Positions 1-9,877 of a DNA stretch of 64,000 nucleotides are shown here, one piece after another. Positions within the stretch are counted from its first letter, which is position 1; every line of letters begins with the position of its first letter. Made by a program: the position numbers and the translations under genes. The notes below the pieces were generated by a model. It had not been told where the DNA came from, ran no database searches, and worked only from the letters and a program-made list of their open reading frames with translations. Where the stretch lies: the NCBI GenBank assembly GCA_030374735.1, contig JASCIV010000038.1, positions 1 through 64,000 of the forward strand, in the 5' to 3' direction. Source of the DNA: Gracilaria caudata (lineage: Eukaryota > Rhodophyta > Florideophyceae > Gracilariales > Gracilariaceae).

Positions 1-490
1 GGTGTTGGCTGAGCGCTCTCCAAAAACGAGAAAGCTTTACAAGATTGGAGTTGCAGCTATTTTGTTCAACTTTTGACCCTACCCAACTGTACCGCTTGTA
101 GACGGATTCTCTACGGCACTTTGGCTTCTCATGTTTGCATTGTAGGTTGGCTGCTTACTCTTGAATGAAGCTACGTGTACCCGTGGGACAGGGCCTGCGA
201 CAAGTTCAATGACTTTTTGTTTGGTGCCGATATCCTTGTAGAGTGGGGCTTTCGGAAAGGGCACAATCTGGACTTCAGATCATCTTAAGCCAATGTGAAA
301 GGGACTTGTTAGAACTACAAATTGCTTCTAGAGTTGCTTGGAACTAAGTTGCTTGTAAGAACTAAAGAATCCGGGACCCTTCACTTGCTGTGGGACAACC
401 GTATCAATTGATTTGCTAAGGAACACGGATGATTTGAACAACAAGTCGGGTTCCGTAGAGTTAGTCGTGAATGCCGCTTTGAATTCTGAA
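1..490. other. Gene-poor left edge and ETFDH upstream region
   Basis: No gene can be supported here. A 61-codon open frame on the minus strand (79-264) starts at GTG and has no recognisable domain. The last ~80 bases are an in-frame open extension of the ETF-QO gene that begins at a TTG rather than an ATG, so they are treated as 5' untranslated sequence. Confidence 0.5.
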
Positions 491-2215
491 ATGATCAAGT
501 CTCTTCTCCCTCAATTTCGGAGGTCTGGATCAGTATCCAAGCTGGTGCGATCACGCCTGCAGCTCGCTGGGTTTTCGTCAGCAGCAGTGGATGAAAGGGA
601 GAGATTAGAGTATGATGTTGTCATCGTGGGCGCTGGCCCCGCTGGACTTTCTGCTGCTATTCGGTTGCGACAACTCTGTGAGCGTGCGGATAAGGATCTA
701 TCAGTATGTGTACTGGAGAAGGGAAGCGAAGTTGGCTCTCATATTTTGTCTGGTAATGTGTTCGAACCTCGTGCCATGGACGAGCTACTTCCAAACTGGC
801 GAGATATGGATGCGCCTCTTGGAGTGGCTGCTACTGAGGATGAGTTTTTTTACTTGACGCAGTCTTCTGCTTTTCGACTTCCAACGCCCCCACAAATGAA
901 TAACCACGGAAACTATGTGATTTCACTTTCTGAGATGACAACATGGTTGGGAGAAAGGGCAGAAGAACTAGGAGTAGAGATATATCCAGGTTTCGCCGCT
1001 GCTCGTCTAATGTATTCCGATGAAGGTTCTGTGTGCGGCGTTACGACAAATGATTTTGGTCTGGCAAAGGACGGTTCCCGGAAGGAAAATTATGAACCAG
1101 GAATTGACATCGCTGGGAAGGTTACTCTTCTTGCTGAAGGCTGCCGTGGATCTTTATCGAAACAAGCAATTGAAAGATACAAATTGGACCAACAAGCGAT
1201 GCACCAAACATATGCTTTGGGCCTCAAAGAAGTATGGCGCATTTCTAAAGAGATGCACAGTCCCGGAAAAATTGTGCACACAATCGGGTATCCCATGGAT
1301 ATGCAAACATATGGGGGATCGTTCTTGTATCACATGTCTGATGAAAAGCTGGCAATTGGTTATGTTGTAGCGCTCGATTATCACAACCCTTACCTATCTC
1401 CATATCAAGAATTTCAGCGGTTTAAAGCACATCCAACCGTACGGCCTCTTTTGGAGAGCGGGGAAGTCTTACAATATGGAGCAAGAGCTTTGAATGAGGG
1501 CGGGTTACAATCAATCCCGAATCTAGAGTTTCCAGGAGGGGCTCTGATTGGATGCTCAGCAGGCTTTCTTAATGTACCTAAGATTAAAGGAACTCATACA
1601 GCTCAGAAGAGTGGAATGATTGCGGCGGACGTAATCTTTAATAACTATTCGGAAGAAATTATATCTAGCAAAGGATATCAGGAAGCAATGAAGAATTCGT
1701 GGGTTTGGAAAGAATTAGAGACTGTGAGAAACATCCGTCCTGGGTTTAAATACGGTTTGCTGATGGGGCTTGCGAATGCCGCTCTTGAAACATATGTTAC
1801 GCGAGGAAAATCTCCATGGACGCTTGGCCATTCAAAGCCGGATAATCAAGCCACAGAGTCTATTTCTAAACATAATCCTGTAAACTACCCTAAACCGGAC
1901 GGAAAGGTAACTTTTGATATATTAACAGCAGTATCTTTGAGTGGAACAAATCATGACCATGATGAACCATGTCATCTGGTTCTAGGGAAAGAAGACGTTC
2001 CTGAAAAGCTGAACTTGCCGGAATATGGAGGGCCAGAAAGTCGATATTGTCCCGCTCGAGTTTATGAATATGTTGAAGATGGTGAGGAGCAAAGACTCCA
2101 AATCAACGCTCAGAATTGTCTACATTGCAAAGCTTGTGATATCAAGGACCCCACGCAGAATATCACTTGGACAGTTCCACAGGGTGGAGGAGGGCCGAAG
2201 TACACCATGACATAG
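491..2215 (+). CDS. ETFDH: Electron transfer flavoprotein-ubiquinone oxidoreductase, mitochondrial
   Basis: Inner-membrane flavoprotein that takes electrons from reduced ETF (fatty-acid and amino-acid oxidation) and passes them to ubiquinone. The FAD dinucleotide fold shows as VVIVGAGPAGLSAAIRL near residue 45. A long catalytic/UQ-binding body follows (GGSFLYHM, GCSAGFLNVPKIKGTHTA). The C-terminus carries the 4Fe-4S cysteines (CPARVYEY, then NCLHCKACDIKDP). The open frame continues upstream to a TTG at 413, but the first ATG is at 491. From there the protein starts MIKSLLPQFRRSGSVSKLVR, a basic, acid-free leader typical of mitochondrial import, so 491 is preferred. The product is 574 residues, close to other ETF-QOs. 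It has no introns and converges on the TilS-like gene. Confidence 0.96.
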   Translation: MIKSLLPQFRRSGSVSKLVRSRLQLAGFSSAAVDERERLEYDVVIVGAGPAGLSAAIRLRQLCERADKDLSVCVLEKGSEVGSHILSGNVFEPRAMDELLPNWRDMDAPLGVAATEDEFFYLTQSSAFRLPTPPQMNNHGNYVISLSEMTTWLGERAEELGVEIYPGFAAARLMYSDEGSVCGVTTNDFGLAKDGSRKENYEPGIDIAGKVTLLAEGCRGSLSKQAIERYKLDQQAMHQTYALGLKEVWRISKEMHSPGKIVHTIGYPMDMQTYGGSFLYHMSDEKLAIGYVVALDYHNPYLSPYQEFQRFKAHPTVRPLLESGEVLQYGARALNEGGLQSIPNLEFPGGALIGCSAGFLNVPKIKGTHTAQKSGMIAADVIFNNYSEEIISSKGYQEAMKNSWVWKELETVRNIRPGFKYGLLMGLANAALETYVTRGKSPWTLGHSKPDNQATESISKHNPVNYPKPDGKVTFDILTAVSLSGTNHDHDEPCHLVLGKEDVPEKLNLPEYGGPESRYCPARVYEYVEDGEEQRLQINAQNCLHCKACDIKDPTQNITWTVPQGGGGPKYTMT

Positions 2216-2750
2216 AACGGAAGCTTTTCAGGATAGTTTCTTGAACGTGCATGACACACTATGAAACCAGAAAGGTCAAAACCAAAACTGTCCTTATCCC
2301 TTCATCCACTGCCGAGGAAGTACCTGAATAAGTCATTGATGGATTCACTGAATTGGAAGGCTCTGATATACTCATACGCACAACGAGACCAGTTTTGAAA
2401 CCTGTTTTCGACAGTCAGGACTCAGCAAACATCGAGAAAAACTCCGCGAGAATAGAACGCAAGTTGTCCTTGTACAACTTCGGTGTATAATGTAATGTAA
2501 ACAAATTGTGTTTGCCGCACGAATAACTCAACGATCGCAGGTCCGGTCTGGCAAAGCTCAAAGTTATAGAAAATAAGACAGAAAGTAATGACTTCCGAGA
2601 AAGCGTAGCAGATCTTAAGCGCTGGGAACTGCATTAACAAACTTGTACTGACAGGTTTGCAGCCTCGAAAAAAAGTTTTTTTCAAGCTCGGGGATCTTCC
2701 GTTGGCGATTCTTTGTTTGTCCTAATTGGTTCTCAAATGGTTCCCATGTC
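2216..2750. other. Convergent spacer between ETFDH and the TilS-like gene
   Basis: This stretch holds the 3' ends of two convergent genes. Short open frames on the minus strand (2422-2685, 2615-2818) are uncharacteristic and have no recognisable domain. Nothing else is seen. Confidence 0.5.
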
Positions 2751-3791
2751 CTAGAGTGCCTCGATTGTAAGACAAGGTGTAGCAGTCGGTACTTCGATGA
2801 CCACCAGTTTCTCATCAACTACGCTTGCCTGGGCATTTCGTGCCAAAGAAACCGATGATTTGCCGACAGGAGCTATGAGAAGATCACAAATGTCTTCAAC
2901 TTGAACAAAAGTCGCGCCTTTTTGGGTAAGTCCCGCATAGCCTTCCAAGACCATTCGGATAACTCTTCTTTGAACCGCCCTATGCTCACGCGCGAGAACA
3001 CGTCGATCGACATGAATTTGAATATCCGATTTTGGAGCTTTCGATACATGGATAGTGCGCCGCATAACAGATTCGGCTATCTGGCGTAGACAGTCTGCGT
3101 CATCTCGCAATAAATGTGCCGATTGTGCAAACTTTTGTTCTGCGCGTGGGTGAAACGTCTTTCGTATAGCTGGAAAAACGCATGCCCGGATGCGATTACG
3201 AGCGTATCGAAGATCATTATTGTACACGTCGCTCCAAACGGCGATTCCACGTTCCATGCAAAGACTAGCAGTCTCCTCCCGAGTGACATTGAGAAATGGT
3301 CGCACTAGCATTATCGACGGTGTAAGCTGTCGGCTCCATGATAAGCTAGAGAGTCCACCTGCACCTGAACCGTTGGACAAATTAAAGAGTACGGTTTCAG
3401 CTAGATCTGTAGCGGTGTGCGCTGTGACAACGTGAGTAAAGCCCCTTGTTTCTGCTAGCGACGAAAGTGATTCGTATCTCCATTCTCGTGCTGCATTTTC
3501 GGAGAGGGGAATAGATCCTTCTGCAGACAATACGTGAAGAGGTAAACCAGCTGCTCTTGCATAGCATGTGACGTGCTCTGGAATCCCAACATCCGCCGGC
3601 CATTTATGGTCACAATGCGCAAGTTCTAAGGCTTCCCAGGGATCCTTTGAGTGGACATACCTTAGCACTTCTGCTAACGAAAGGGAATCCTGTCCACCAG
3701 ACAGAGCAATTAGTACTCTCTTTGTACGGGGAAGCAGCTTCTTACGGTCGAGAGTACGCCGCAAGCGGTTCGTAATCGAGGCAAACAGCAT
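2751..3791 (-). CDS. tRNA(Ile)-lysidine synthetase-like PP-loop ATPase
   Basis: TilS enzymes convert the wobble C34 of tRNA-Ile(CAU) to lysidine so that it reads AUA; in eukaryotes this is an organelle function. The N-type ATP pyrophosphatase loop LSGGQDSLSL lies at about residues 30-39. It is followed by the TilS landmarks AHCDHKW, ENAAREWRYE, VTAHTATDLAETVLFNL and RNRIRACVFP. The protein is 346 residues, shorter than many bacterial TilS proteins, and ends soon after the catalytic domain. The first ATG gives no obvious transit peptide. The frame stays open for roughly 80 bases upstream without another ATG, so a spliced targeting exon is possible. Family assignment is strong; the target organelle is inferred. 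Confidence 0.88.
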   Translation of the reverse strand: MLFASITNRLRRTLDRKKLLPRTKRVLIALSGGQDSLSLAEVLRYVHSKDPWEALELAHCDHKWPADVGIPEHVTCYARAAGLPLHVLSAEGSIPLSENAAREWRYESLSSLAETRGFTHVVTAHTATDLAETVLFNLSNGSGAGGLSSLSWSRQLTPSIMLVRPFLNVTREETASLCMERGIAVWSDVYNNDLRYARNRIRACVFPAIRKTFHPRAEQKFAQSAHLLRDDADCLRQIAESVMRRTIHVSKAPKSDIQIHVDRRVLAREHRAVQRRVIRMVLEGYAGLTQKGATFVQVEDICDLLIAPVGKSSVSLARNAQASVVDEKLVVIEVPTATPCLTIEAL

Positions 3792-4710
3792 GTTGTTTCC
3801 TCTTGCATACTGGGGAAAGCTGCTGTCACAAATTACATGAAACCGTTGCAGGACAATAACTTGGAGAGCGTTGTGAACCGATAGTGCATGTCAAGCTCGT
3901 TTGATCCGTAAACGCCCTTCACCTCTTCCCGTCTTAACGTAGACCAATAACGAAATCGATTACTCACAAACTCCGAAACGTCTTTCTGATTGGAGATGAG
4001 GTAGATAACGTTGACACTGCACTTCTAGAGGTTGCTCAACCAACCCTGCTGTCCAATATCCTACCTCGAGAACAAGAGTTGCTAGATAAGCACAAGCCAC
4101 ATTGTTAAGAAACGAAGCCTCATAAACTCATGGTTCGGCTCGATGAAAGAGTACAAGGTACGAACAACAATTTTCAGGGTAGAAAGGTGACCTTCGACGC
4201 AAGCAACCTAAGTTTCAGTTTCATGATGAACAGCATTTCATGAAGCTTCTTGTCTTGGCAGTCGCGCAGCCCTTGCCAATTTGGTCCTTTTCGAAATTTT
4301 AAGGAGCAAAAAAAACCTGTTCCTGGTTCGTACCTTCGTGCTGAGGTGGTGTGCATCTTGTGACTCACAAGTTGTGAGCTGGAATTCACAAACACCAGTG
4401 ACCGGTAAGATACAGTACCAAGGGTAGAACGCTACAGTAATCGTCACCGGTCCGTAATAATCTGCACAGGAGATTGTCGCTCCAGTAGACAATTCAAGGT
4501 GAGGAGTACCAGGCAACATCTTGAGAAAGAATAAATTGGCCCCAGAAGTGTACCAGACATCCCGCAACCCTTTGCAGAACTGCCGAGTTCGTTGACTTGG
4601 ATTGCCTGTATTCATCTGACCGAAGAAGACTTTTTGAAGATTTGAAAAGGGAACAAAGACTCTATTAGCAAACGTACCGGACACTAGTAGTATTCTAATC
4701 CGAAAGCCAA
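3792..4710. other. Divergent intergenic region, TilS-like gene / thioredoxin m
   Basis: This is the shared upstream region of two divergent genes. It carries CCAAGGGTAGAACGCTACAG at 4418-4437, one copy of an intergenic motif pair discussed in the findings. A 159-codon minus-strand frame (4238-4717) covers part of it but overlaps the thioredoxin start and matches no family I know. Confidence 0.5.
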
Positions 4711-5381
4711 ATGGCATTCATACCTCTCACAGCCCCAACTTTTGTAACCGGTTCTGTAAGGCTACCCAACCGGAGCACCAAAACCCGTCGACCACGACTT
4801 GCAATTGCTCGTAAAACCCCGCATGCTTCGACTCACAAAGCAAGGGAGGTATCGGCACAAGAACTGGAGAAAGTGCTCCAGGCAAAAGAACGCCCCCTTG
4901 TCGTCGACGCATTTGCCAGTACGTTATTCTCAAGGACTACTAACTGCCACTCGAATGCGATGAAATTGGTTCTAATACTGTTGTTTTGGATGATACTATA
5001 ATGTCCATTGCGTTACAGAGTGGTGTGGTCCATGTCAATACCTTTTACCCCAACTTGATATTGTGGCAGGCAAGTTTGGCGAGCGCCTAGACATTGTCAA
5101 GTTAGACACGGAACTGTATCCGGAGCTGTCCAGCGCCTTGATGATCAAAGGGTAAGCATATCACATTCCAAACCGCTCAAATGTGGTTTACTGCTGCACT
5201 CAATAAGTTGCTAACCACACGTACGTTCAGCTTGCCAACGCTTTTCTTCATAAAAGACGGCAAATTGCAATACCGCATGGAAGGAGCTCTGGGTGCTCCA
5301 GAACTTGAAAAGCTTATCGATTACATATTATTTGACGGACCGCCTCCAGATTCTGTAGTCGGGAACGCTCAGGCCAATTAA
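4711..5381 (+). CDS. Thioredoxin m-type, plastid-targeted (three exons)
   Basis: Small dithiol reductase of the plastid stroma that passes electrons to disulphide targets. Exons are 4711-4918, 5019-5151 and 5231-5381. Splicing restores one frame of 163 residues: VVDAFAKWCGPCQ (active-site WCGPC) across intron 1, and MIKGLPTLFFIKDG (cis-Pro loop) across intron 2. Donors are GTACGT and GTAAGC; both acceptors are CAG. Intron 1 contains a perfect TACTAAC branch site at 4938-4944. The leader MAFIPLTAPTFVTG followed by a Ser/Thr/Arg-rich stretch fits a red algal transit peptide. The m-type assignment rests on similarity to bacterial-type thioredoxins; other plastid types are possible. The stop codon is 41 bases from that of convergent UBA5. 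Confidence 0.93.
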
Positions 5382-5422
5382 ACACCTATAGATACTCCGG
5401 AAGCCCGCACGTCGGTTTCTGG

Positions 5423-6526
5423 TCAAAGCCCTTTCAGCTGTGCCATTAGATCATTTAGATCAGCACCGCTATCTTTGACCTTCTCTTCTTCTGCTATGTT
5501 ATCGTTACCTGTGTTTGTGTCGTATTGAAATCGCAACCCTTCCGCAAGTTTCGTCCCATCGTAGTGAACATCTGAGCCCGGTTGTTGTTCCTTATTGTTT
5601 TCATCCTCTACCAAAGAGATACCCCATTCATTATCAGGATGAAGTTCTTCTTCAACCTCATCCGTTTCGTCAATCACTTTTCCTGTTTGCTCCTTCTCCT
5701 CGAGCAATTTCACTTCTTGCTGGCGTCGAACGCACCATGAATCGCTGCAAGCTGGGTTCGGCCTTAAAGTCATAGATGGAAAGTAGTCTTTCATAGCTGA
5801 GTAGCCCAGGTAGTCCGAGACATTCCCAAATCCCAACAGATACTTGAGGGAATTCTGAACCAGCATCCCCGCAACCATACCCATGGTAGTGGGTAACGAC
5901 GCGGCGCAGACTCCCTCTCGCTTTAACGTTCGCTCATCGATATCTGATGCCACGACAAGGGGCGGTGCACAGCTAAAGCAAGCCAACTTCCCCGGTTGAA
6001 TAAGTTGAATGTGACCAGACACCGCATCCTCGCTGACACCACTCTCCATCCATGTCTGTGCGAGCTCGTTGCAAGCTGCGTTGATAGAATTTCGAGCCGC
6101 AAAGTTATCAACGCATGAAAGCACGAGGTCGACAGCATTCTCATTCTTCCCACCAGTTGAAATGCGTGCCATAAAGTGGTCAAAGTTGTCGAGAGAGGTG
6201 ATATCGTAGTTGTAGGCCTCAAATTCAACATCAGGATTAATTGCGAGCAGGGTGTCACGAGCGGCGTCTACTTTGCTCAAACCCGATTGCTCTGGTCTAA
6301 AAAACAGCCGGTTCATGTTGGCGAGTTCGACCTTGTCATAATCGAAAAGGATAAGTTTTCCGATACCACATCTCGTGAGCATTTCCGCGGCGACCGAACC
6401 AACGCCTCCAACTCCAACCACAATCACTGACTTGTCACGAATGGCCTCGTAGTTGGAAACAATTCCCATGCGCTTCAGTGCCATAAGCCGAGAGTATGGA
6501 TTATCTGAGACGACTGTTGAGGACAT
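5423..6526 (-). CDS. UBA5: UFM1-activating enzyme E1 (UBA5)
   Basis: Adenylates the ubiquitin-like protein UFM1, holds it as a thioester and passes it to UFC1, starting ER-linked UFMylation. The 367-residue product has the adenylation nucleotide loop [17 protein letters not shown] (residues 34-50), paired zinc cysteines (CFSC at 183-186; C260 and C265) and the active-site segment [15 protein letters not shown] with Cys207. After an acidic linker come WGISLV (301-306), matching the UFM1/LC3-interacting motif of animal UBA5, and a C-terminal [12 protein letters not shown] matching the UFC1-binding tail. Those two short motifs separate UBA5 from MoeB/MOCS3 relatives. The gene is intronless and converges closely on thioredoxin m. 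Confidence 0.96.
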   Translation of the reverse strand: MSSTVVSDNPYSRLMALKRMGIVSNYEAIRDKSVIVVGVGGVGSVAAEMLTRCGIGKLILFDYDKVELANMNRLFFRPEQSGLSKVDAARDTLLAINPDVEFEAYNYDITSLDNFDHFMARISTGGKNENAVDLVLSCVDNFAARNSINAACNELAQTWMESGVSEDAVSGHIQLIQPGKLACFSCAPPLVVASDIDERTLKREGVCAASLPTTMGMVAGMLVQNSLKYLLGFGNVSDYLGYSAMKDYFPSMTLRPNPACSDSWCVRRQQEVKLLEEKEQTGKVIDETDEVEEELHPDNEWGISLVEDENNKEQQPGSDVHYDGTKLAEGLRFQYDTNTGNDNIAEEEKVKDSGADLNDLMAQLKGL

Positions 6527-9073
6527 GGTTTCTATGCGTTGTCGAGACGATTGCGGGGAAAGTGAATCGAGAAAGCGAGCAACGCGTTGTTTCTAGCACA
6601 TTAGTGATTGTTAGAAAACATATTTCTTTTCTTCAAGACGAAGAGTTGAAATACGTACAGAGACATCAGATAGCCTTGCGTTGTCCGCCAAATGGCGAAC
6701 GTTTTCGATGAAGGATTCCATGGTTGGCTTACTGGCGACGTACCAGACGTCGAACGACAATGGCTGGCGCAAAGCTCGGTAGTTTAACTCATATGACGCG
6801 ATTCAGTTTTCAAACACCACTGGAAGTGCTGTACGCAGATAACTTTGTAAAGCGCGATCAACGGCGATTGCCAATGTGCACACTGATCACCATTTTCGGT
6901 CCTGTTGCTTCGCCCTCATCATTCTTCGTGGAGTTCGATCCATGAGGAAAACCGAATGTCGTTGACAGCGTGGTCGCAGAAAGCAATCATCATCACTGTC
7001 ACACAAGGACACTGGGGGGTACACGTGTGTAAACATTTGGGAGCCAGTTCAGTTTGTCACTGACAAGCTACGAAGGGTAGACTTTGTATTGCTATATGAA
7101 ATTGCATAATCCACCGAAGGTAAAGCTTTACAATCTATTGCAAACTTGAGTCAGAGAGTTTCGGGTTCGACTACCCTTGCATGATCTTCGTCTCCAATCA
7201 AGCAATTCCTTGTGCTTTAATCGTCATTTTGCGATACAATGGGATTTTGACTTACAATCAGTTGTTGATGTAGTAACAATGTGGGTATTAGCGAACTTCA
7301 TACTGCAAAACCAACGCAAGGGCATGAGCTATTCACTGTTCGAGCCATGATTGTTTGGCATATCAAAGATCATTTGCGGAACATGTATCCTTGAGGGATA
7401 CCTGTCATGGAAAAATTTGCATATGTGCATAAATTTTGCAGCAAGATTCTCTCCTATACAGTACTATGATTCCTTCGTGTTTATTGCAATAATATTGATT
7501 TTCTCTCTCTCTCTCGCTATACTTCTACGAAACAACAAACACATTGATGTTCAATACGATTGAAACATATGCCTGTTGTTATGTAATAAATATCGCAGGA
7601 TTGCGAGTTATTACAATAAACATATGCAATCATGTCTCATAACAGTTTTATTTAACTCGTGACTGTATCCAGCAGAATGCTTACAAGCGGCCAAAGCTGC
7701 TCATGCTGCGCTGTGTTGAGCATCAAATGAGTCATTATTAATGACCGGCCATGATATGTGAGCATAGAGCTGTGTCCGTGCTAGACATCAGTTCTATTCA
7801 GCTTTGTTTGTTGTCCTTTGTTGTTGCAGCGTGCAACTTGCTGGTATGTAAAGTTGTGAACTGTTTATCTTGCAACTTTCATGAGATTCTCCATACTACT
7901 GGCCAAGCCAGCAGTATGAAGAATCTCACTTTAGGAGTAAATCAGAACGAATTTGAGACTTTTTGGAGAGATAGCAAAACTCGAAAGCAGAACGCTACAG
8001 TGAGGAGAGGGTATAGAATTCAGGACATGGCAACGTCGCGGTTCCAATCCTCGAATGGATTATCTGAAGATGAGCTTTCGCTCGAATGAGCAGCCCTAGC
8101 TGCCACCGTTAGTCGCTGACACCTAAATTTGTGCCCTTTGTGTAGGACAACCCCGATTTCCGCGAAGAACGCTGCCATTTGCGTGATTTAGAAATTGGTT
8201 ACTCAGGATAAGTTGAACAGCGTCAGGGAGGCTGAAAACAATGTCATTTGGTTGGCCCTTTAAGAATGTCTCCATGCATCTTAAAAGCGCGGGTTGTTGT
8301 CTTAGAACCATTTGTGCAAGTAGTCGGTCCCCTTATATAGCTTGTCAAATCGTCTCTCTTTCTCTGTTTATGAGCACAGAAGCCTAATTAAAACTTACTG
8401 CGCAAATCGTCTACAACCTGCTCAGTTTGCATCTAGACAAAGAGCTATGAATTCCCGATATCATGATCATGAAAAATACCAATGTACCCATTGCGAGTAA
8501 TGCAGTGTCCGCCAATTATGGAAAGCATCTGCTTCGCCACTGTGGGTGCTACATCTCGTATTCCGTAGCCATCTTCGAACCCAGAGCGAAACTTTCCTCA
8601 ATCCGAGGCAATATCAGTTTTTGAGAAGACTCCCTAAACTCGCCCCATGTGACGAGGCCTTTCTTTCGTTCCTTTTATGACGACTGTAAACTATCGTGAA
8701 AAGGAAAGCACGCTCATGTTACCCTAAAACGATCGAGATCTTGATCAACAGAGAGAGAGATAAGAAATACGCTGACAAGGCTGTTGTACTTTTGCCCGCT
8801 AACGGGCTTAAACTTCATGCTCTGTAGACATCTCTACGTCCAAATCCAACAGACACCCATGCAACTTTTGCCAATGGAGTTGAAGATTTCTGCAGAAAAC
8901 ACTTCAACCTCAACGGGACGGGCCAACCCTGGGCGTAAAACTAAAGCAATATCCATGATGCATCTCGTTCTCCTCTTGAAATCCTATCACTACATAAGCA
9001 TCCGTCCCTCCATTCTCAAGCTAATCCCATGTACTGCAGACAACAAAAAGCATCGGGAACCTCGCAAAACAGA
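6527..9073. other. Long gene-free region between UBA5 and a secreted protein
   Basis: About 2.5 kb without a supportable gene; the longest frame (7751-8089, 112 codons) has no recognisable domain. Features seen are a CT microsatellite at about 7500-7516, a near-perfect hairpin at 7882-7928, one TACCCTTG word at 7172, CAGAACGCTACAG at 7988-8000 and a GA tract near 8750. It is AT-richer than the flanking genes. Confidence 0.6.
7882..7928 (-). repeat. 22-bp near-perfect hairpin with 3-nt loop
   Basis: The inverted repeat pairs 7882-7903 with 7907-7928 around the loop CAA. Two positions are mismatched as DNA. Transcribed from the plus strand they are C-A and A-C clashes, but from the minus strand both become G-U wobbles, so a minus-strand RNA would be fully paired. 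This suggests, but does not prove, a structured minus-strand transcript. Confidence 0.65.
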
Positions 9074-9877
9074 ATGAAGCTTTTCTTTTTGTTTCTTTTC
9101 CTGTTCAATGTTGTGCGAATCAATGCACAGGGTTGCACTCTGCCCAATCCATGTAACTGCGTCGAGCAGCAAGTATGGAATGAAATGTCGCTAACATCTA
9201 ATGCGCTTGCAGGCGCCGCCTGGTTCAACACCGTCCAACGTGCCCAAGAAGTGCTGGACATACTCGATACCATCCCAGCCGAAGGAGAACAGGATTCCTA
9301 CGTTTCTGAGGTCGAAACTGCAATCAACTCACTCTATGATTGGCACTTTCGTACGCATCGCGTTGTCTATCAAATCTGTGGCAGATGGGAGGATTTAGAA
9401 GAGGAGTTGGAACTTTTGGAAGACGGTACCTGTAAGAGGGATACGGGCTTACCTAGGCCGGATGTTTGGTCTGTACCAGAAATGAGTGAGTTTCCGATGG
9501 GTAGTGTTACTGGAAAGTTTCTGGGCTATGACGGTCTAAAGTCGATCAAAAAAGCACTAGTCAAGGCTATCCAGACAAGCAAGGATATCTTTAGTGATGT
9601 TTCTCGACATGACGATATTAGAGCAAAAATGAGCTTGGCAATTGATGACATTAAGGCCTGGAGGGCAGCCGATTACGACTTGGATGTGGCTTTAACTATG
9701 TTGGAAAATCAGAAGGAGAGGAAAATACAAAAGGAATGTAAGTCTATCATCAAGTACTGGGGTAAGCAGAGGGCTAAGGCTGAGAAAAAGATTGCAAAGG
9801 CTATTGAGAAGCAGGAACAGAAGATTTGTAAGAGTGGTCCGGTGAACGCTGAGACCTGCTCCATTTGTGTGTCCTAA
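9074..9877 (+). CDS. Secreted protein of unknown function
   Basis: I do not recognise this 267-residue protein. The ATG at 9074 is preferred over the in-frame ATG at 9029 because it gives a clean signal peptide, MKLFFLFLFLFNVV, with likely cleavage after RINA, just before QGC. The mature part starts with a Cys cluster (CTLPNPCNC). A Trp- and acid-rich middle follows (WHFRTHRVVYQICGRWEDLE), then a Lys/Glu-rich helical C-terminal half ending TCSICVS. The even spread of cysteines and the absence of a membrane segment suggest an extracellular or cell-wall protein. It is the first of three consecutive genes with signal peptides. Confidence 0.7.
   Translation: MKLFFLFLFLFNVVRINAQGCTLPNPCNCVEQQVWNEMSLTSNALAGAAWFNTVQRAQEVLDILDTIPAEGEQDSYVSEVETAINSLYDWHFRTHRVVYQICGRWEDLEEELELLEDGTCKRDTGLPRPDVWSVPEMSEFPMGSVTGKFLGYDGLKSIKKALVKAIQTSKDIFSDVSRHDDIRAKMSLAIDDIKAWRAADYDLDVALTMLENQKERKIQKECKSIIKYWGKQRAKAEKKIAKAIEKQEQKICKSGPVNAETCSICVS

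Noticed and set aside
79..264. 61-codon minus-strand frame at the left edge
   Set aside because: It starts at GTG after an in-frame stop, has no room for upstream exons before ETFDH and no known domain.
4238..4717. 159-codon minus-strand open frame between TilS-like and thioredoxin genes
   Set aside because: It overlaps the thioredoxin start codon and shows no domain, signal or coding bias I can recognise.
7150..7185. GGGTTCGACTACCC looked like a tRNA T-arm
   Set aside because: The flanking stem does not pair properly and no cloverleaf can be drawn upstream.
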